Below, piece by piece: positions 15,957-24,133 of a stretch of DNA of 31,253 nt (position 1 is the stretch's first letter; each line of letters begins with the position of its first letter). A program made the translations under genes and the position numbers. The notes beneath the pieces were generated by a model. That model saw only the letters and a program-made list of their open reading frames with translations, did no database searches and was not told the DNA's origin. Origin of the DNA: Micavibrio sp. (GTDB lineage: Bacteria; Pseudomonadota; Alphaproteobacteria; Micavibrionales; Micavibrionaceae); contig JAPJRC010000022.1 in assembly GCA_030824805.1 (NCBI GenBank), forward strand, positions 1-31,253, read 5' to 3'.

Positions 15957-16343
15957 ATGACCATCCGCATGCTTATACTTTCTACAATCATCCTGTCGGC
16001 CTTCGGACTTACGGATCCCGCGAACGCAGAGGTTCGCCAGGTTGGCCCGCAAAGTTTTCACAAGCGTTTGGAAATTCCGCACAGGATCGGCCGCAGCGAC
16101 GCATTCAATAACAACAACGCCGATGGCTATAATGGTCAGGACGCGCGAAACCAGAAACGCATGAACCGGCGCATGAAACGCCTGCAAGAACGCAAAGCAG
16201 CCACTGAGGAAGCACGCACACAATCCGACAAGAGCGCGACGAACAAACGCAAGGGTCGCCGCGACAAGCAGCGCGAAAACAGCCGCCCCCGTTTGCGCCA
16301 GCAGCAGCAGGGCCCGATCAGCAACAACGGCGTTAACGATTAG
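15957..16343 (+). CDS. Small secreted, strongly basic hypothetical protein
   Basis: 128-aa protein of unknown function. Residues 1-24 look like a signal peptide: a short Arg-containing n-region, hydrophobic LILSTIILSAFGL and an ANA cleavage site before EVRQVG. The mature part is low in hydrophobics and rich in Arg, Lys, Gln and Asn (NNNNADGYN near residues 51-59, then basic stretches such as RMNRRMKRLQERK and a QQQQ run). It is probably unstructured or nucleic-acid or polyanion binding. AAGG lies about 9 nt before the ATG. The stop is two bases before mazG, so the two are likely co-transcribed. The basic repeats give it a different look from its neighbours. Confidence 0.65.
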   Translation: MTIRMLILSTIILSAFGLTDPANAEVRQVGPQSFHKRLEIPHRIGRSDAFNNNNADGYNGQDARNQKRMNRRMKRLQERKAATEEARTQSDKSATNKRKGRRDKQRENSRPRLRQQQQGPISNNGVND

Positions 16344-16345
16344 CC

Positions 16346-17158
16346 ATGAGCGAAGCCGCGAAGCCTCAAAAAGTTAACAAGCCCGCGCCGGATGATGCGC
16401 GCCCGATCGACCGCCTTTTGAAAGTCATGGCCCGCCTGCGCGATCCGCAGGATGGCTGCCCGTGGGATCTGGAACAGGATTTCAAAAGCATCGCACCATA
16501 CACGGTGGAAGAAGCTTACGAAGTCGCCGATGCCATAGCGCGCAACGACCTGAAAGATTTGAAGGAAGAACTCGGCGATCTTTTGCTTCAGGTTGTTTTC
16601 CACGCACGGATGGCCGAAGAGCAAAATCTATTCTCGTTCGAGGATGTAGCTGCCGCGATTTCCGACAAGCTCGTCTATCGCCATCCGCATGTGTTCGGCG
16701 ATCAAAGCGCGGAAAACGCCGATGACGTTCTTGGAATCTGGAATGAACGCAAAGACGCTGAAAAAGTTAATGAGAGCGCGATCGACGGCGTTACACTGGG
16801 TTTGCCTTCGTTGCTCCGCGCGCAGAAGCTACAAAAGAAAGCGGCGAAAGCACGCTTTGTTTGGCCCAATGTGGAATCCGCATGGACGAAACTGGAAGAA
16901 GAACTGGAAGAATTAAAATCCGCAACGTCGAACGAAAACGAAGCCGAGGAAATCGGCGATGTTCTTTTCTGCATCGTCAACTATGCGCGCATGAAGGGCC
17001 ACGACGCCGAAGAAATATTAACGGCGACAAACCGGAAATTTGAATCGCGTTTCAAGGCGATGGAAGAAAATCTGAAAAAAGAAAATCTTGATACGAAAAC
17101 GGCGTCGCTGGAACAGATGCTCGGCGCATGGAAAAAAGGAAAGCCTACAACGGCTTAA
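16346..17158 (+). CDS. mazG: Nucleoside triphosphate pyrophosphohydrolase MazG
   Basis: 270-aa two-domain MazG that hydrolyses (d)NTPs to monophosphate and pyrophosphate, a house-cleaning and stress role in the cytosol. The first domain carries RLRDPQDGCPWDLEQ, then EEAYEVADAI and EELGDLLLQVVFHARMAEE, the paired E-rich helices that bind magnesium; VYRHPHVFGD follows. The second repeat is seen as KLEEELEELK and EEIGDVLFCIVNYAR. The N-terminus has a 20-residue Pro/Lys-rich lead. Its 3' end overlaps the opposing phosphatase gene by 14 nt. Confidence 0.93.
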   Translation: MSEAAKPQKVNKPAPDDARPIDRLLKVMARLRDPQDGCPWDLEQDFKSIAPYTVEEAYEVADAIARNDLKDLKEELGDLLLQVVFHARMAEEQNLFSFEDVAAAISDKLVYRHPHVFGDQSAENADDVLGIWNERKDAEKVNESAIDGVTLGLPSLLRAQKLQKKAAKARFVWPNVESAWTKLEEELEELKSATSNENEAEEIGDVLFCIVNYARMKGHDAEEILTATNRKFESRFKAMEENLKKENLDTKTASLEQMLGAWKKGKPTTA

Positions 17159-17987
17159 TCGTCGCGGGATCGAACACAAACGCAGCCTTTGCACGGTCCC
17201 ACAACTCTTCCGACGGCGCGTTGACCAAACCGCCGCTGAGGTCCCTTCCCCCGTATATTGTTTTGTCCCACTTGCGGACGAAGAACCCAGTCTCCTCGAG
17301 CAACAACACGCCCGCCATGTGGTCCCACGGCTCGATGCGTTTATAAACGGAGAAAGCTCGCTTGCCTTCGGCCAGTTCGACATACTCCCACGCACAGCAT
17401 CTATACGTCGATGCATCCGCCATTTTCTCGACCTGCTTGTCCACGTAAGGGCGAACGCTCGCCGGCATGAACATGCGTGAGATAAATGCTTTCATGGTGG
17501 AAAAATCCGCATCGGGCGCAGGCTTTGGTGGCGGCGGTAAAAGCACACCGTTTATATGCGCACCTTGACCACGCACGGAAAGCACCATGCGCTCATCCGG
17601 AATTTGGTATATCCAGCTTGCGAGACGTTCGCCGCCCTTTAGCAACGCAACCATAGTCCCGAAAATTGGCTTTCCATGCGCGAAATTGTGCGTGCCGTCC
17701 ACCGGGTCAACAATCCAGATATAATCATCCGATTGCTCCAGAATTTCGCGCACAACTTTTCCACTGGAAACCGCTTCTTCTCCAATCACCAAAGACCCGG
17801 GCAAAACGTCCGTAAGAATACGCGTGAGTTCTATCTCCGCCTCTTCATCGGCTATGGTGACCAGATCATTGGCGTTGGATTTCGCTCTGATGTGGCCCTC
17901 TTCCAGTTGCTGGAAGCGCGGCACGATTTTTTCTGCCGCGACCTCGCGGATAATTTGGGATATTTGATCGTGTTTTATGACCGGCAT
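17145..17987 (-). CDS. Inositol monophosphatase family protein (SuhB/CysQ-like)
   Basis: 280-aa Li-sensitive-type phosphatase fold. Metal-site motifs: GEEAVSSG (about residues 74-81), WIVDPVDGTHNFAHG (about 95-109, the family signature) and EPWDHMAGVLLLEETG near residue 217. Substrate may be inositol phosphate, a sugar phosphate or 3'-phosphoadenosine phosphate; the sequence alone does not decide. It overlaps hflX by 13 nt at its start and converges with mazG over 14 nt, so it is the last gene of the ntrY-ntrX-HAD-hfq-hflX string. Confidence 0.88.
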   Translation of the reverse strand: MPVIKHDQISQIIREVAAEKIVPRFQQLEEGHIRAKSNANDLVTIADEEAEIELTRILTDVLPGSLVIGEEAVSSGKVVREILEQSDDYIWIVDPVDGTHNFAHGKPIFGTMVALLKGGERLASWIYQIPDERMVLSVRGQGAHINGVLLPPPPKPAPDADFSTMKAFISRMFMPASVRPYVDKQVEKMADASTYRCCAWEYVELAEGKRAFSVYKRIEPWDHMAGVLLLEETGFFVRKWDKTIYGGRDLSGGLVNAPSEELWDRAKAAFVFDPATIKPL

Positions 17988-19300
17988 TGATAGGGGAACC
18001 TTGCTTCGAAACGCCCCTGATTATCGGCGCTCAAACGCACTTTGACAAGAAGATTGCCGTCTTCCGCCCCCTGCTCCAGCACTTCACCTTCTTTGTGAAG
18101 CCATGCCACGGCCTTACCGTCCGATGCCGGTATTTCGTATTCCAGCACCGTATCTGCCTGCGAAAGATGCCGCCCGATCTGGGCGAGCAGCGCGTCTATC
18201 CCCTCGCCTGTATACGCGGATACGGGGAACAATCGATCCTCGCTGAAATTCGCATCGCGGCGGATATCGATCATCGCATCCGTCTCGACCGCATCGATCT
18301 TGTTCAGGACCTCGTAGATACGTTCGTCATGATCGTAATCTATGCCGAGTTCGGACAAAACATTGATAACATCCTGACGTTGCCACGGGTGGTCATGGCT
18401 GGACACATCACGCACATGCAAAATCACATCCGCATATTGCACCTGTTCCAACGTCGCGCGGAACGCCTCGACGAGCGTCGTCGGAAGGTCTGCAATAAAG
18501 CCCACTGTGTCCGACAGAATAACGGTCTTGCCATTCGGCAATTCCAGCCTGCGCATGGTGGGATCGAGCGTCGCAAACACAAGATCTTCGGCAAACACGC
18601 TGGCTCCCGTCAAACGGTTGAACAGCGTGGATTTGCCCGCGTTGGTGTACCCGACAAGAGCGACAACAGGAAAAGGCACTTTCTCGCGGCTCTTGCGGCC
18701 GAGGTCGCGCGTGCGGCGCACCTGCTCTAAATCGCGCTTCAACTGAGCGATACGATCGGTAATCGCACGGCGGTCCAATTCGATCTGCGTTTCACCGGGA
18801 CCGCCCATAAACCCGCCGCCGCCCCGCTGGCGCTCAAGGTGCGTCCACGAACGCACAAGGCGTGACTTCTGGTATTCCAGCAGCGCAAGATCCACCTGAA
18901 TGCGGCCTTCTTTGGTGGCCGCGCGCTCACCGAAAATCTCCAGGATCAAACCGGTCCGGTCGATAACCTTCACCTGCCACAGCTTTTCAAGGTTACGCTG
19001 TTGAACTGGCGAGAGTTTGTAATTCACCACAACGACGACAGGCTTTTCTTCCTCGACATGCTTGCCGATTTCTTCCGCCGCGCCTTTGCCCAGCAATTGC
19101 GCCGGAGAGATGCGCGTTACTTTTGCAACGCGCGTACTGCTGACTTCCAGATGTATGGCATGGACAAGGCCCTCCGCTTCTTCGAGCAGGTCCTCGATGG
19201 CACGGTGATGACGCGTCGTTCCCTTCTCCGTTTTAAACGGCAGAACAGGATGGACGATCAACGCCCGTTCAGGTTTTCTGGATACGCTTGTTTCAAACAC
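17975..19300 (-). CDS. hflX: GTPase HflX
   Basis: 441-aa ribosome-associated GTPase. The N-terminal HflX domain includes LLGKGAAEEIG and the glycine-rich RGGGGFMGGPGETQIELDRR linker at about residues 159-178. G domain: G1 GYTNAGKST (217-225), switch TLDPTMR, G3 DTVGF (264-268) and G4 NKID (333-336). It lies 10 nt after hfq in the same direction, the classic hfq-hflX pairing of proteobacteria. HflX splits stalled ribosomes, for example after heat stress. Confidence 0.96.
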   Translation of the reverse strand: MFETSVSRKPERALIVHPVLPFKTEKGTTRHHRAIEDLLEEAEGLVHAIHLEVSSTRVAKVTRISPAQLLGKGAAEEIGKHVEEEKPVVVVVNYKLSPVQQRNLEKLWQVKVIDRTGLILEIFGERAATKEGRIQVDLALLEYQKSRLVRSWTHLERQRGGGGFMGGPGETQIELDRRAITDRIAQLKRDLEQVRRTRDLGRKSREKVPFPVVALVGYTNAGKSTLFNRLTGASVFAEDLVFATLDPTMRRLELPNGKTVILSDTVGFIADLPTTLVEAFRATLEQVQYADVILHVRDVSSHDHPWQRQDVINVLSELGIDYDHDERIYEVLNKIDAVETDAMIDIRRDANFSEDRLFPVSAYTGEGIDALLAQIGRHLSQADTVLEYEIPASDGKAVAWLHKEGEVLEQGAEDGNLLVKVRLSADNQGRFEARFPYQCRS

Positions 19301-19310
19301 TAAAGGCTAA

Positions 19311-19568
19311 TTACGCAGCGCCCGTGACGGTTCCCGGCTCTTCACCTTCATAGAAGGAAATCGGGCCGCCCGGCATGATCGTAGAGATCGCGTGTTTGTA
19401 TACGAGTTGCACATGGCTCTCGCGACGCAGAAGCAGAGAGAAATTGTCAAACCACGTGACGACGCCTTGCAGTTTCACGCCATTGACGAGGAAAACTGTC
19501 ACAGTCATTTTCTCTTTGCGGATTTTGTTCAGAAAAACATCCTGAACATTTTGCGTCTTTTCGGCCAT
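19311..19568 (-). CDS. hfq: RNA chaperone Hfq
   Basis: 85-aa Sm-like RNA chaperone that forms a hexamer and pairs small RNAs with mRNAs. The Sm1 motif is in VFLNKIRKEKMTVTVFLVNGVKLQG and WFDNFSLLL; the Sm2 site is YKHAIST, the counterpart of the canonical YKHA. The C-terminal tail is short, as usual in alphaproteobacteria. Two ATGs are possible: 19574 has its GGG directly against the codon, whereas 19568 (MAEKTQNVQ) has AGGG six bases upstream and matches the usual family start, so I chose 19568. Confidence 0.96.
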   Translation of the reverse strand: MAEKTQNVQDVFLNKIRKEKMTVTVFLVNGVKLQGVVTWFDNFSLLLRRESHVQLVYKHAISTIMPGGPISFYEGEEPGTVTGAA

Positions 19569-19587
19569 GGCCATCCCTATTTTAAAA

Positions 19588-19603
19588 CTTATAGTGTTAT
19601 AAG
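19588..19603. promoter_or_regulatory. Hairpin in the hfq leader
   Basis: CTTATA (19588-19593), loop GTGT, TATAAG (19598-19603): a perfect 6-bp AT-rich stem in the 68-base gap before hfq. Flanking AAAA and TTTT could extend it past a GG bulge. It lies 15-20 bases from the ribosome site. Possible roles are a weak terminator between the HAD gene and hfq or a leader fold affecting hfq translation. A candidate minus-strand promoter (TTGCCG, then TATAAA after 15 bases) lies just upstream but is suboptimal. Confidence 0.3.
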
Positions 19604-19642
19604 GGTTTTATAGGACTTATCCCCAGTCGGCAACCCCGTATT

Positions 19643-20299
19643 TTACGCCGGATGACCCAAAACTTTCATTAGAACTTCCTTAAGTTCTCCAAGCGTATCA
19701 ACAACATAGGCCGGATTGTATTTGGAAATCAAATCCTGCGAATCCTTCCCATGACGGATGAACACGACCGGGCACCCGGCCTCCTTCGCACAGCTCAAAT
19801 CGCTTTCCGTATCACCGATATAGATGATGTCATCGATACCGAGATCGTCGCCATGCTCGCGCAAGGCATGAAGCAAAGGCTCTCCGGAAGGCTTGTCGAG
19901 TTTCGCGACACCTGCGCCGTTATATATTCGGAAATGCTTATTCCAGCCGAGATGCTCAACTTCGCGGCGCAGGACATCATGCCGCTTGTTGCTGACAATG
20001 CCTATCGGCACGTTGTGGCTAGCGAGATATTCGACGACCTCCGGCGCACCTTCGAGCACTTTCATATCCTTCAGGTGATTTTCCTGAATGTAACCATAGA
20101 GGATGTCTTGCGCTTCCGCGGCACGATCGCCGTACAGTTTCGGGTATAGCTCGCGCGTTGAGTAAACGATGGCCTTGGCGTATTCGTCCCGCGTCCACAA
20201 AGGATGACCCAATTGTCCGCGAACATGATTGTGCGCGGCAAAGAGCAGCGGCAGACTGTCGACCAAAGTCCCGTCCCAATCAAAGAAAACACCCTTCAT
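19643..20299 (-). CDS. HAD-superfamily hydrolase, phosphoglycolate phosphatase-like
   Basis: 218-aa HAD phosphatase. Motif I VFFDWDGTLVDS (residues 4-15), helical cap, motif II IGIVSNKRHD, Lys of motif III in AKLDKPSGEPLL and motif IV YIGDTESDLSCAKEAG. The cap and length suit the phosphoglycolate phosphatase/pyrophosphatase PpaX-like group. It sits between ntrX (3-nt gap) and hfq, a position not typical for gph, so its substrate may be general metabolite repair. Family call secure, substrate unknown. Confidence 0.87.
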   Translation of the reverse strand: MKGVFFDWDGTLVDSLPLLFAAHNHVRGQLGHPLWTRDEYAKAIVYSTRELYPKLYGDRAAEAQDILYGYIQENHLKDMKVLEGAPEVVEYLASHNVPIGIVSNKRHDVLRREVEHLGWNKHFRIYNGAGVAKLDKPSGEPLLHALREHGDDLGIDDIIYIGDTESDLSCAKEAGCPVVFIRHGKDSQDLISKYNPAYVVDTLGELKEVLMKVLGHPA

Positions 20300-20302
20300 G
20301 GT

Positions 20303-21709
20303 CTAAGCTCGCTTCAATTCTGAGACATCGGCATCTTCTGCATCAACCTTGGAAAGGTCGAGCGTCTTAAGTTTGCGGTGTAGCGCGGAACGCTCCATGC
20401 CCACATAAGTGGCCGTTTTGGAAATATTGCCGCTGAAGCGGGCAAGCTGACGTTCCAGATAATCACGTTCGAACGCCTCGCGTGCTTCACGCAAAGGGTA
20501 TGTCAGGTAATCCTGTATCGCCGCAGCGCGCGTCTCGCCGGTCTGTATCTCGCCCGTAATTTCCGGCGGCAGATGTTTCTTCTCAATCGGATCTTTATCG
20601 CCGCCGCCCATAATCATCACCCATTCGATGACATTGCGTAGCTGGCGAACATTGCCCGGCCAGTCGTAATCCTGCAACGCGATGGACGCACCTTGTGTCA
20701 AAGCACGCATGGGCTGGCCCGATTGTTTGGAATAGAGCTTTATAAAATGCTCGGCAAGCGCGGGAATATCCTCACGTCTCTGGCGTAATGCCGGAATATG
20801 CACGGGCACGACATTCAAACGGTAATACAGGTCTTCACGGAAATCACCGCGCGCGATAGCATCCGAAAGATTGCGCGCTGTGGCTGCCATGATACGCACA
20901 TCCACCTGCACGGGATCGCGTCCGTTCACGCGTGTAAATTTCTGTTCCTGCAACACGCGAACGATTTTTCCCTGCACTTCGAGCGGCATGTCCGCCACTT
21001 CGTCCAGCAAGATAGAACCGCCATTGGCTTGTTCGAGTATACCGGGCTTGGCGCCTTTGGCATCTTCGATACCGAACAACTCTTCTTCAACACGCTCCGG
21101 ATGCAACACCGCGCAGTTCAGGGCCATAAAGGGCATGTCTTTTCGTGCGGATGCCTTGTGCAAGGCCTTGGCGGCCGTTTCCTTCCCCGCACCGGAATCG
21201 CCGGTAAACAAAACGCGGCTATTGGCACCGGCCACTTTTTCGATGGATTGGTTCACAGCGTTCATGACAGGTGAAGCACCCACCATTTCAACGGGCGCAT
21301 CGCGGCGCTCTTTCAAAGCTTCGTTTTCTTTCTTGAGGCGGGCTGTTTCAAGCGCACGTTCAATCATGAGAAGCAAACGATCGGATTTGAAAGGCTTCTC
21401 TATAAAATCATACGCGCCAATCTTAATGGCGGAAACGGCCGTCTCGATCGTCCCGTGGCCGGAAATCATGATAACGGGCAGATGCGGGTTGTCTTTCTTC
21501 ACGGCTTTCAGGATTTCGATCCCGTCATGCTCGCTGCCCTGTAACCAGATATCGAGGATCATCAAATCCGGAACGCGCGCGCTAACCTCTTCGTATGCCT
21601 TGGCGGAACCGTTGGCCTGACGCGTGCCATAGCCCTCGTCTTCCAGAATGCCTTTGATCAGCTTACGGATATCGTTTTCGTCGTCTACAATCAGAATGTC
21701 TGTTGTCAT
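20303..21709 (-). CDS. ntrX: Nitrogen-regulation response regulator NtrX
   Basis: 468-aa response regulator paired with the adjacent NtrY. Receiver domain about 1-120: acidic pocket VDDEND, phosphoacceptor Asp53 (MILDIW), Thr/Ser in MISGHGT and Lys in IEKPF. AAA+ domain: Walker A GDSGAGKE (170-177), Walker B SILLDEVADMP and Arg-containing FREDLYYRLN. The loop where sigma-54 activators carry GAFTGA reads GIEDAKGAKPG, so the motif is absent; alphaproteobacterial NtrX proteins are known to deviate here. A Fis-type helix-turn-helix (ISKTATYVGMERSALHRKLK) closes the protein. It starts 13 nt after the ntrY stop. Confidence 0.93.
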   Translation of the reverse strand: MTTDILIVDDENDIRKLIKGILEDEGYGTRQANGSAKAYEEVSARVPDLMILDIWLQGSEHDGIEILKAVKKDNPHLPVIMISGHGTIETAVSAIKIGAYDFIEKPFKSDRLLLMIERALETARLKKENEALKERRDAPVEMVGASPVMNAVNQSIEKVAGANSRVLFTGDSGAGKETAAKALHKASARKDMPFMALNCAVLHPERVEEELFGIEDAKGAKPGILEQANGGSILLDEVADMPLEVQGKIVRVLQEQKFTRVNGRDPVQVDVRIMAATARNLSDAIARGDFREDLYYRLNVVPVHIPALRQRREDIPALAEHFIKLYSKQSGQPMRALTQGASIALQDYDWPGNVRQLRNVIEWVMIMGGGDKDPIEKKHLPPEITGEIQTGETRAAAIQDYLTYPLREAREAFERDYLERQLARFSGNISKTATYVGMERSALHRKLKTLDLSKVDAEDADVSELKRA

Positions 21710-21722
21710 TCAGGTACTACTT

Positions 21723-24056
21723 TCAAGCGGCTATATTTTTCTGCTGTGCATCGGGGAATGGGAGAACGAGGCTAACGCTGGCGCCTCCGAGGTCTTCCCA
21801 TCCCTTCAACGATTTTATCCAGTCGGGCGTCCCGATAACAAGGCGCCCGCCATGGTCTTCCATAATTTTCTTTACGATCGCTAGCCCAAGGCCGGTTCCC
21901 CGGATCTTGTGCGTCACATAAGGTTCAGTCAAACGGGACGGGTCTTCGTTTTTGGGAAGGCCCAAACCGCTGTCACTAACGCATATAACGTAGTTTTCGT
22001 TCGCGGAATCTTTTGTCATCAGGATATTCATGCGCGTGGCACCCCCATTCTCGTGAATGGAATCGATGCCGTTCTGGATCAGGTTGGTAACAGCCTGACG
22101 GATCTGCTGCGCATCGCACGCGATACGTACATCTTCAATATGGTCCGTGATGGTGAAGCTGATATCACCGTGCGCTTCTTTTTCGAGAACAAGCGCCTGA
22201 CGGATCTGTTGTGAAAGATTCTCGTCTTTCATCACGGGTTCCGGCATACGGGCAAAATTCGAGAATTCGTTCACCATGCGGCCGATATCGCCCACATGAC
22301 GGATAATCGTATCCGTGCATTCGGCAAAGGTCTCTGGGTCGCTCGTAACCTCTTTCATGTATTTGCGCTTCAGCCGTTCCGCCGAAAGCTGGATCGGCGT
22401 CAGAGGGTTCTTTATCTCGTGCGCGATGCGACGTGCAATGTCCGACCATGCCGTGTTGCGTTGTGCCGCCTGCAATTCGGTTATATCGTCGAACGTCAGA
22501 ACCGCGCCGCGCACATCCTCACCCACCTTGTCCACGGCAATCCGCACCAGAAGCGTGCGGCGTGTCAGGTCCTTTTTCGAGAGCATCGGTATTTCAACTT
22601 GCGTGATTTTGTTGCTCTTTGCCTGAGCCTGTTCCAGTGCTGCGCTTATATCCGGAACGATCTCTGCAATGTCATGACCGATCAGCCTTTCCTGCTCCAT
22701 GCCGAACAGGTCGCTCGCCGATGCATTCACCAATGTCACAACCCCTGTGGAATCAATACCGACGATGCCGGCCGTTGCGCCCGCCAGAACAGCTTCGGTA
22801 AAGCGGCGGCGCTGCTCCAGCTGGCGGTTCGCCTGCATAACCTCGCCGCGCTGCTCTTCGATCTGCATGGTCATACGGTTGAAAGATTTGGCTAGGTAGT
22901 CGAACTCGTCAATCTGCTCGCCCTCTTCCACACGCGCCGTTAAGTCACCCGCACGCACGCGGTCTGCCGCCGTGATAAGCGATCCAATGGGTGTTACAAG
23001 CTGGCGCGCCAATATGATACCGAACCAAGTCGCGGCGAGCAGGAACATCAAACCCACTACGATAAAGATCAGTGTGATCGTCACCATAAGGCCGGAGTTT
23101 TTCTGTGCTAGCGCCGAATAGGCTGTCGCCGCTTCGCGCGTTTTGTCGATCTGCGAAATAACGACAGGGTCCACCATACGGCCCACGAACAAATACGCTT
23201 CGGCGAAGTTGTTGAGTTTTACGAGCGCGCGCACACGGTCATCGTATTTGCCGGTCATCAGGACGACTTCGCCGTCCCGCGCCTGCTCCATGGAGATATC
23301 CTGCAAACCTTCGAAGGCGAGCGTGAAGGTAAGGCTGGTGCGGGCCAGAATTTTTCCGTTGCCATCGAACATCATCACTTCCGAGAGGTTCCGCATGAAA
23401 GATTGCGTTTCAAGGAATTCAATGAACTTTTCCGGATCGTCATAGAACAAGGCGGACTGGCGGTCGAGATCGTTCGCCATGGCAAGAATATCCGCCTTTA
23501 TCACCTGCTGGTGCTCTCTCAGATAGGATTCAGCGACGATCTGCGCGGATTCAACGGCTGTTTTCACGCGTTCCGAAAACCATGCCTGCACACCGAAATG
23601 GAAGAAGAACATCGAAAAGATAGCCATGATAACGGCAGGCGCCGCCGCCATGATCGAAAAGATAACAACCAGACGCACATGCAGCTTCGATCCGGCAAGG
23701 CCGCGTTTACGACCGCTCAGGATTTTAGCAAATCTACGCGCGATCAACGCCACAAGTGCGATAAGAATAACGAGGTCGAGATTGAGCAGCCATATAACGG
23801 TGTCGGGATCGTTGCCGAACGGCGGCGTCTCCGATAGCGCGGCATAGGTTGCGGCACCCGATGCCAGAATAGCGACTATAAGCAATAATGCGAGGCGCCC
23901 GCTCCATCCACGGCGGAAAAACATCTTGCTGATCCTGCCGAGCCAACTGTCCGCGCCCAACGTCGCGCTCTCCAACGCGCGCCAAAGCGTCACGCCTTCG
24001 GGGCGCTTGCTAAGCGTTGTTTCATGGTCCGGTTTTTCAGGAATCGCCATCGCCAA
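21723..24056 (-). CDS. ntrY: Sensor histidine kinase NtrY
   Basis: 777-aa membrane kinase. Likely membrane helices at about 53-75, 85-107, 128-153 and 322-348, with a periplasmic sensor loop of about 165 residues between the last two. HAMP about 349-403 (ARQLVTPIGSL), PAS about 420-530, then a HisKA domain with phosphoacceptor His546 in ARRIAHEIKNPLTP. HATPase motifs are N box NLIQNGIDS, G1 VSDSGLGLP and G2 GTGLGLAIVKK. It signals redox, nitrogen or envelope state to NtrX. The gene diverges from ispDF across 77 bases, and its start (ATGGCGATGGCG) has no strong ribosome site. Confidence 0.94.
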   Translation of the reverse strand: MAMAIPEKPDHETTLSKRPEGVTLWRALESATLGADSWLGRISKMFFRRGWSGRLALLLIVAILASGAATYAALSETPPFGNDPDTVIWLLNLDLVILIALVALIARRFAKILSGRKRGLAGSKLHVRLVVIFSIMAAAPAVIMAIFSMFFFHFGVQAWFSERVKTAVESAQIVAESYLREHQQVIKADILAMANDLDRQSALFYDDPEKFIEFLETQSFMRNLSEVMMFDGNGKILARTSLTFTLAFEGLQDISMEQARDGEVVLMTGKYDDRVRALVKLNNFAEAYLFVGRMVDPVVISQIDKTREAATAYSALAQKNSGLMVTITLIFIVVGLMFLLAATWFGIILARQLVTPIGSLITAADRVRAGDLTARVEEGEQIDEFDYLAKSFNRMTMQIEEQRGEVMQANRQLEQRRRFTEAVLAGATAGIVGIDSTGVVTLVNASASDLFGMEQERLIGHDIAEIVPDISAALEQAQAKSNKITQVEIPMLSKKDLTRRTLLVRIAVDKVGEDVRGAVLTFDDITELQAAQRNTAWSDIARRIAHEIKNPLTPIQLSAERLKRKYMKEVTSDPETFAECTDTIIRHVGDIGRMVNEFSNFARMPEPVMKDENLSQQIRQALVLEKEAHGDISFTITDHIEDVRIACDAQQIRQAVTNLIQNGIDSIHENGGATRMNILMTKDSANENYVICVSDSGLGLPKNEDPSRLTEPYVTHKIRGTGLGLAIVKKIMEDHGGRLVIGTPDWIKSLKGWEDLGGASVSLVLPFPDAQQKNIAA

Positions 24057-24072
24057 ATCTTATTACAAATGT

Positions 24073-24101
24073 TTGACCTTTTTGATTTTTTTGACTATCC
24101 A
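24073..24101 (+). promoter_or_regulatory. Candidate sigma-70-type promoter for ispDF
   Basis: TTGACC (24073-24078) and TATCCA (24096-24101) are separated by 17 bases; the -35 is a near-consensus match, the -10 weak. A start site around 24107 would rule out the in-frame GTG at 24110 and supports translation from the ATG at 24134. The spacer is almost all T, with TTTGA-like repeats. Confidence 0.45.
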
Positions 24102-24133
24102 CGTTCTGGGTGGAAAACGCAAGAGAATTGAAT

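Noticed and set aside
20871..21620. 249-aa plus-strand open frame opposite ntrX
   Set aside because: Antisense shadow of a gene with intact receiver, AAA+ and helix-turn-helix motifs.
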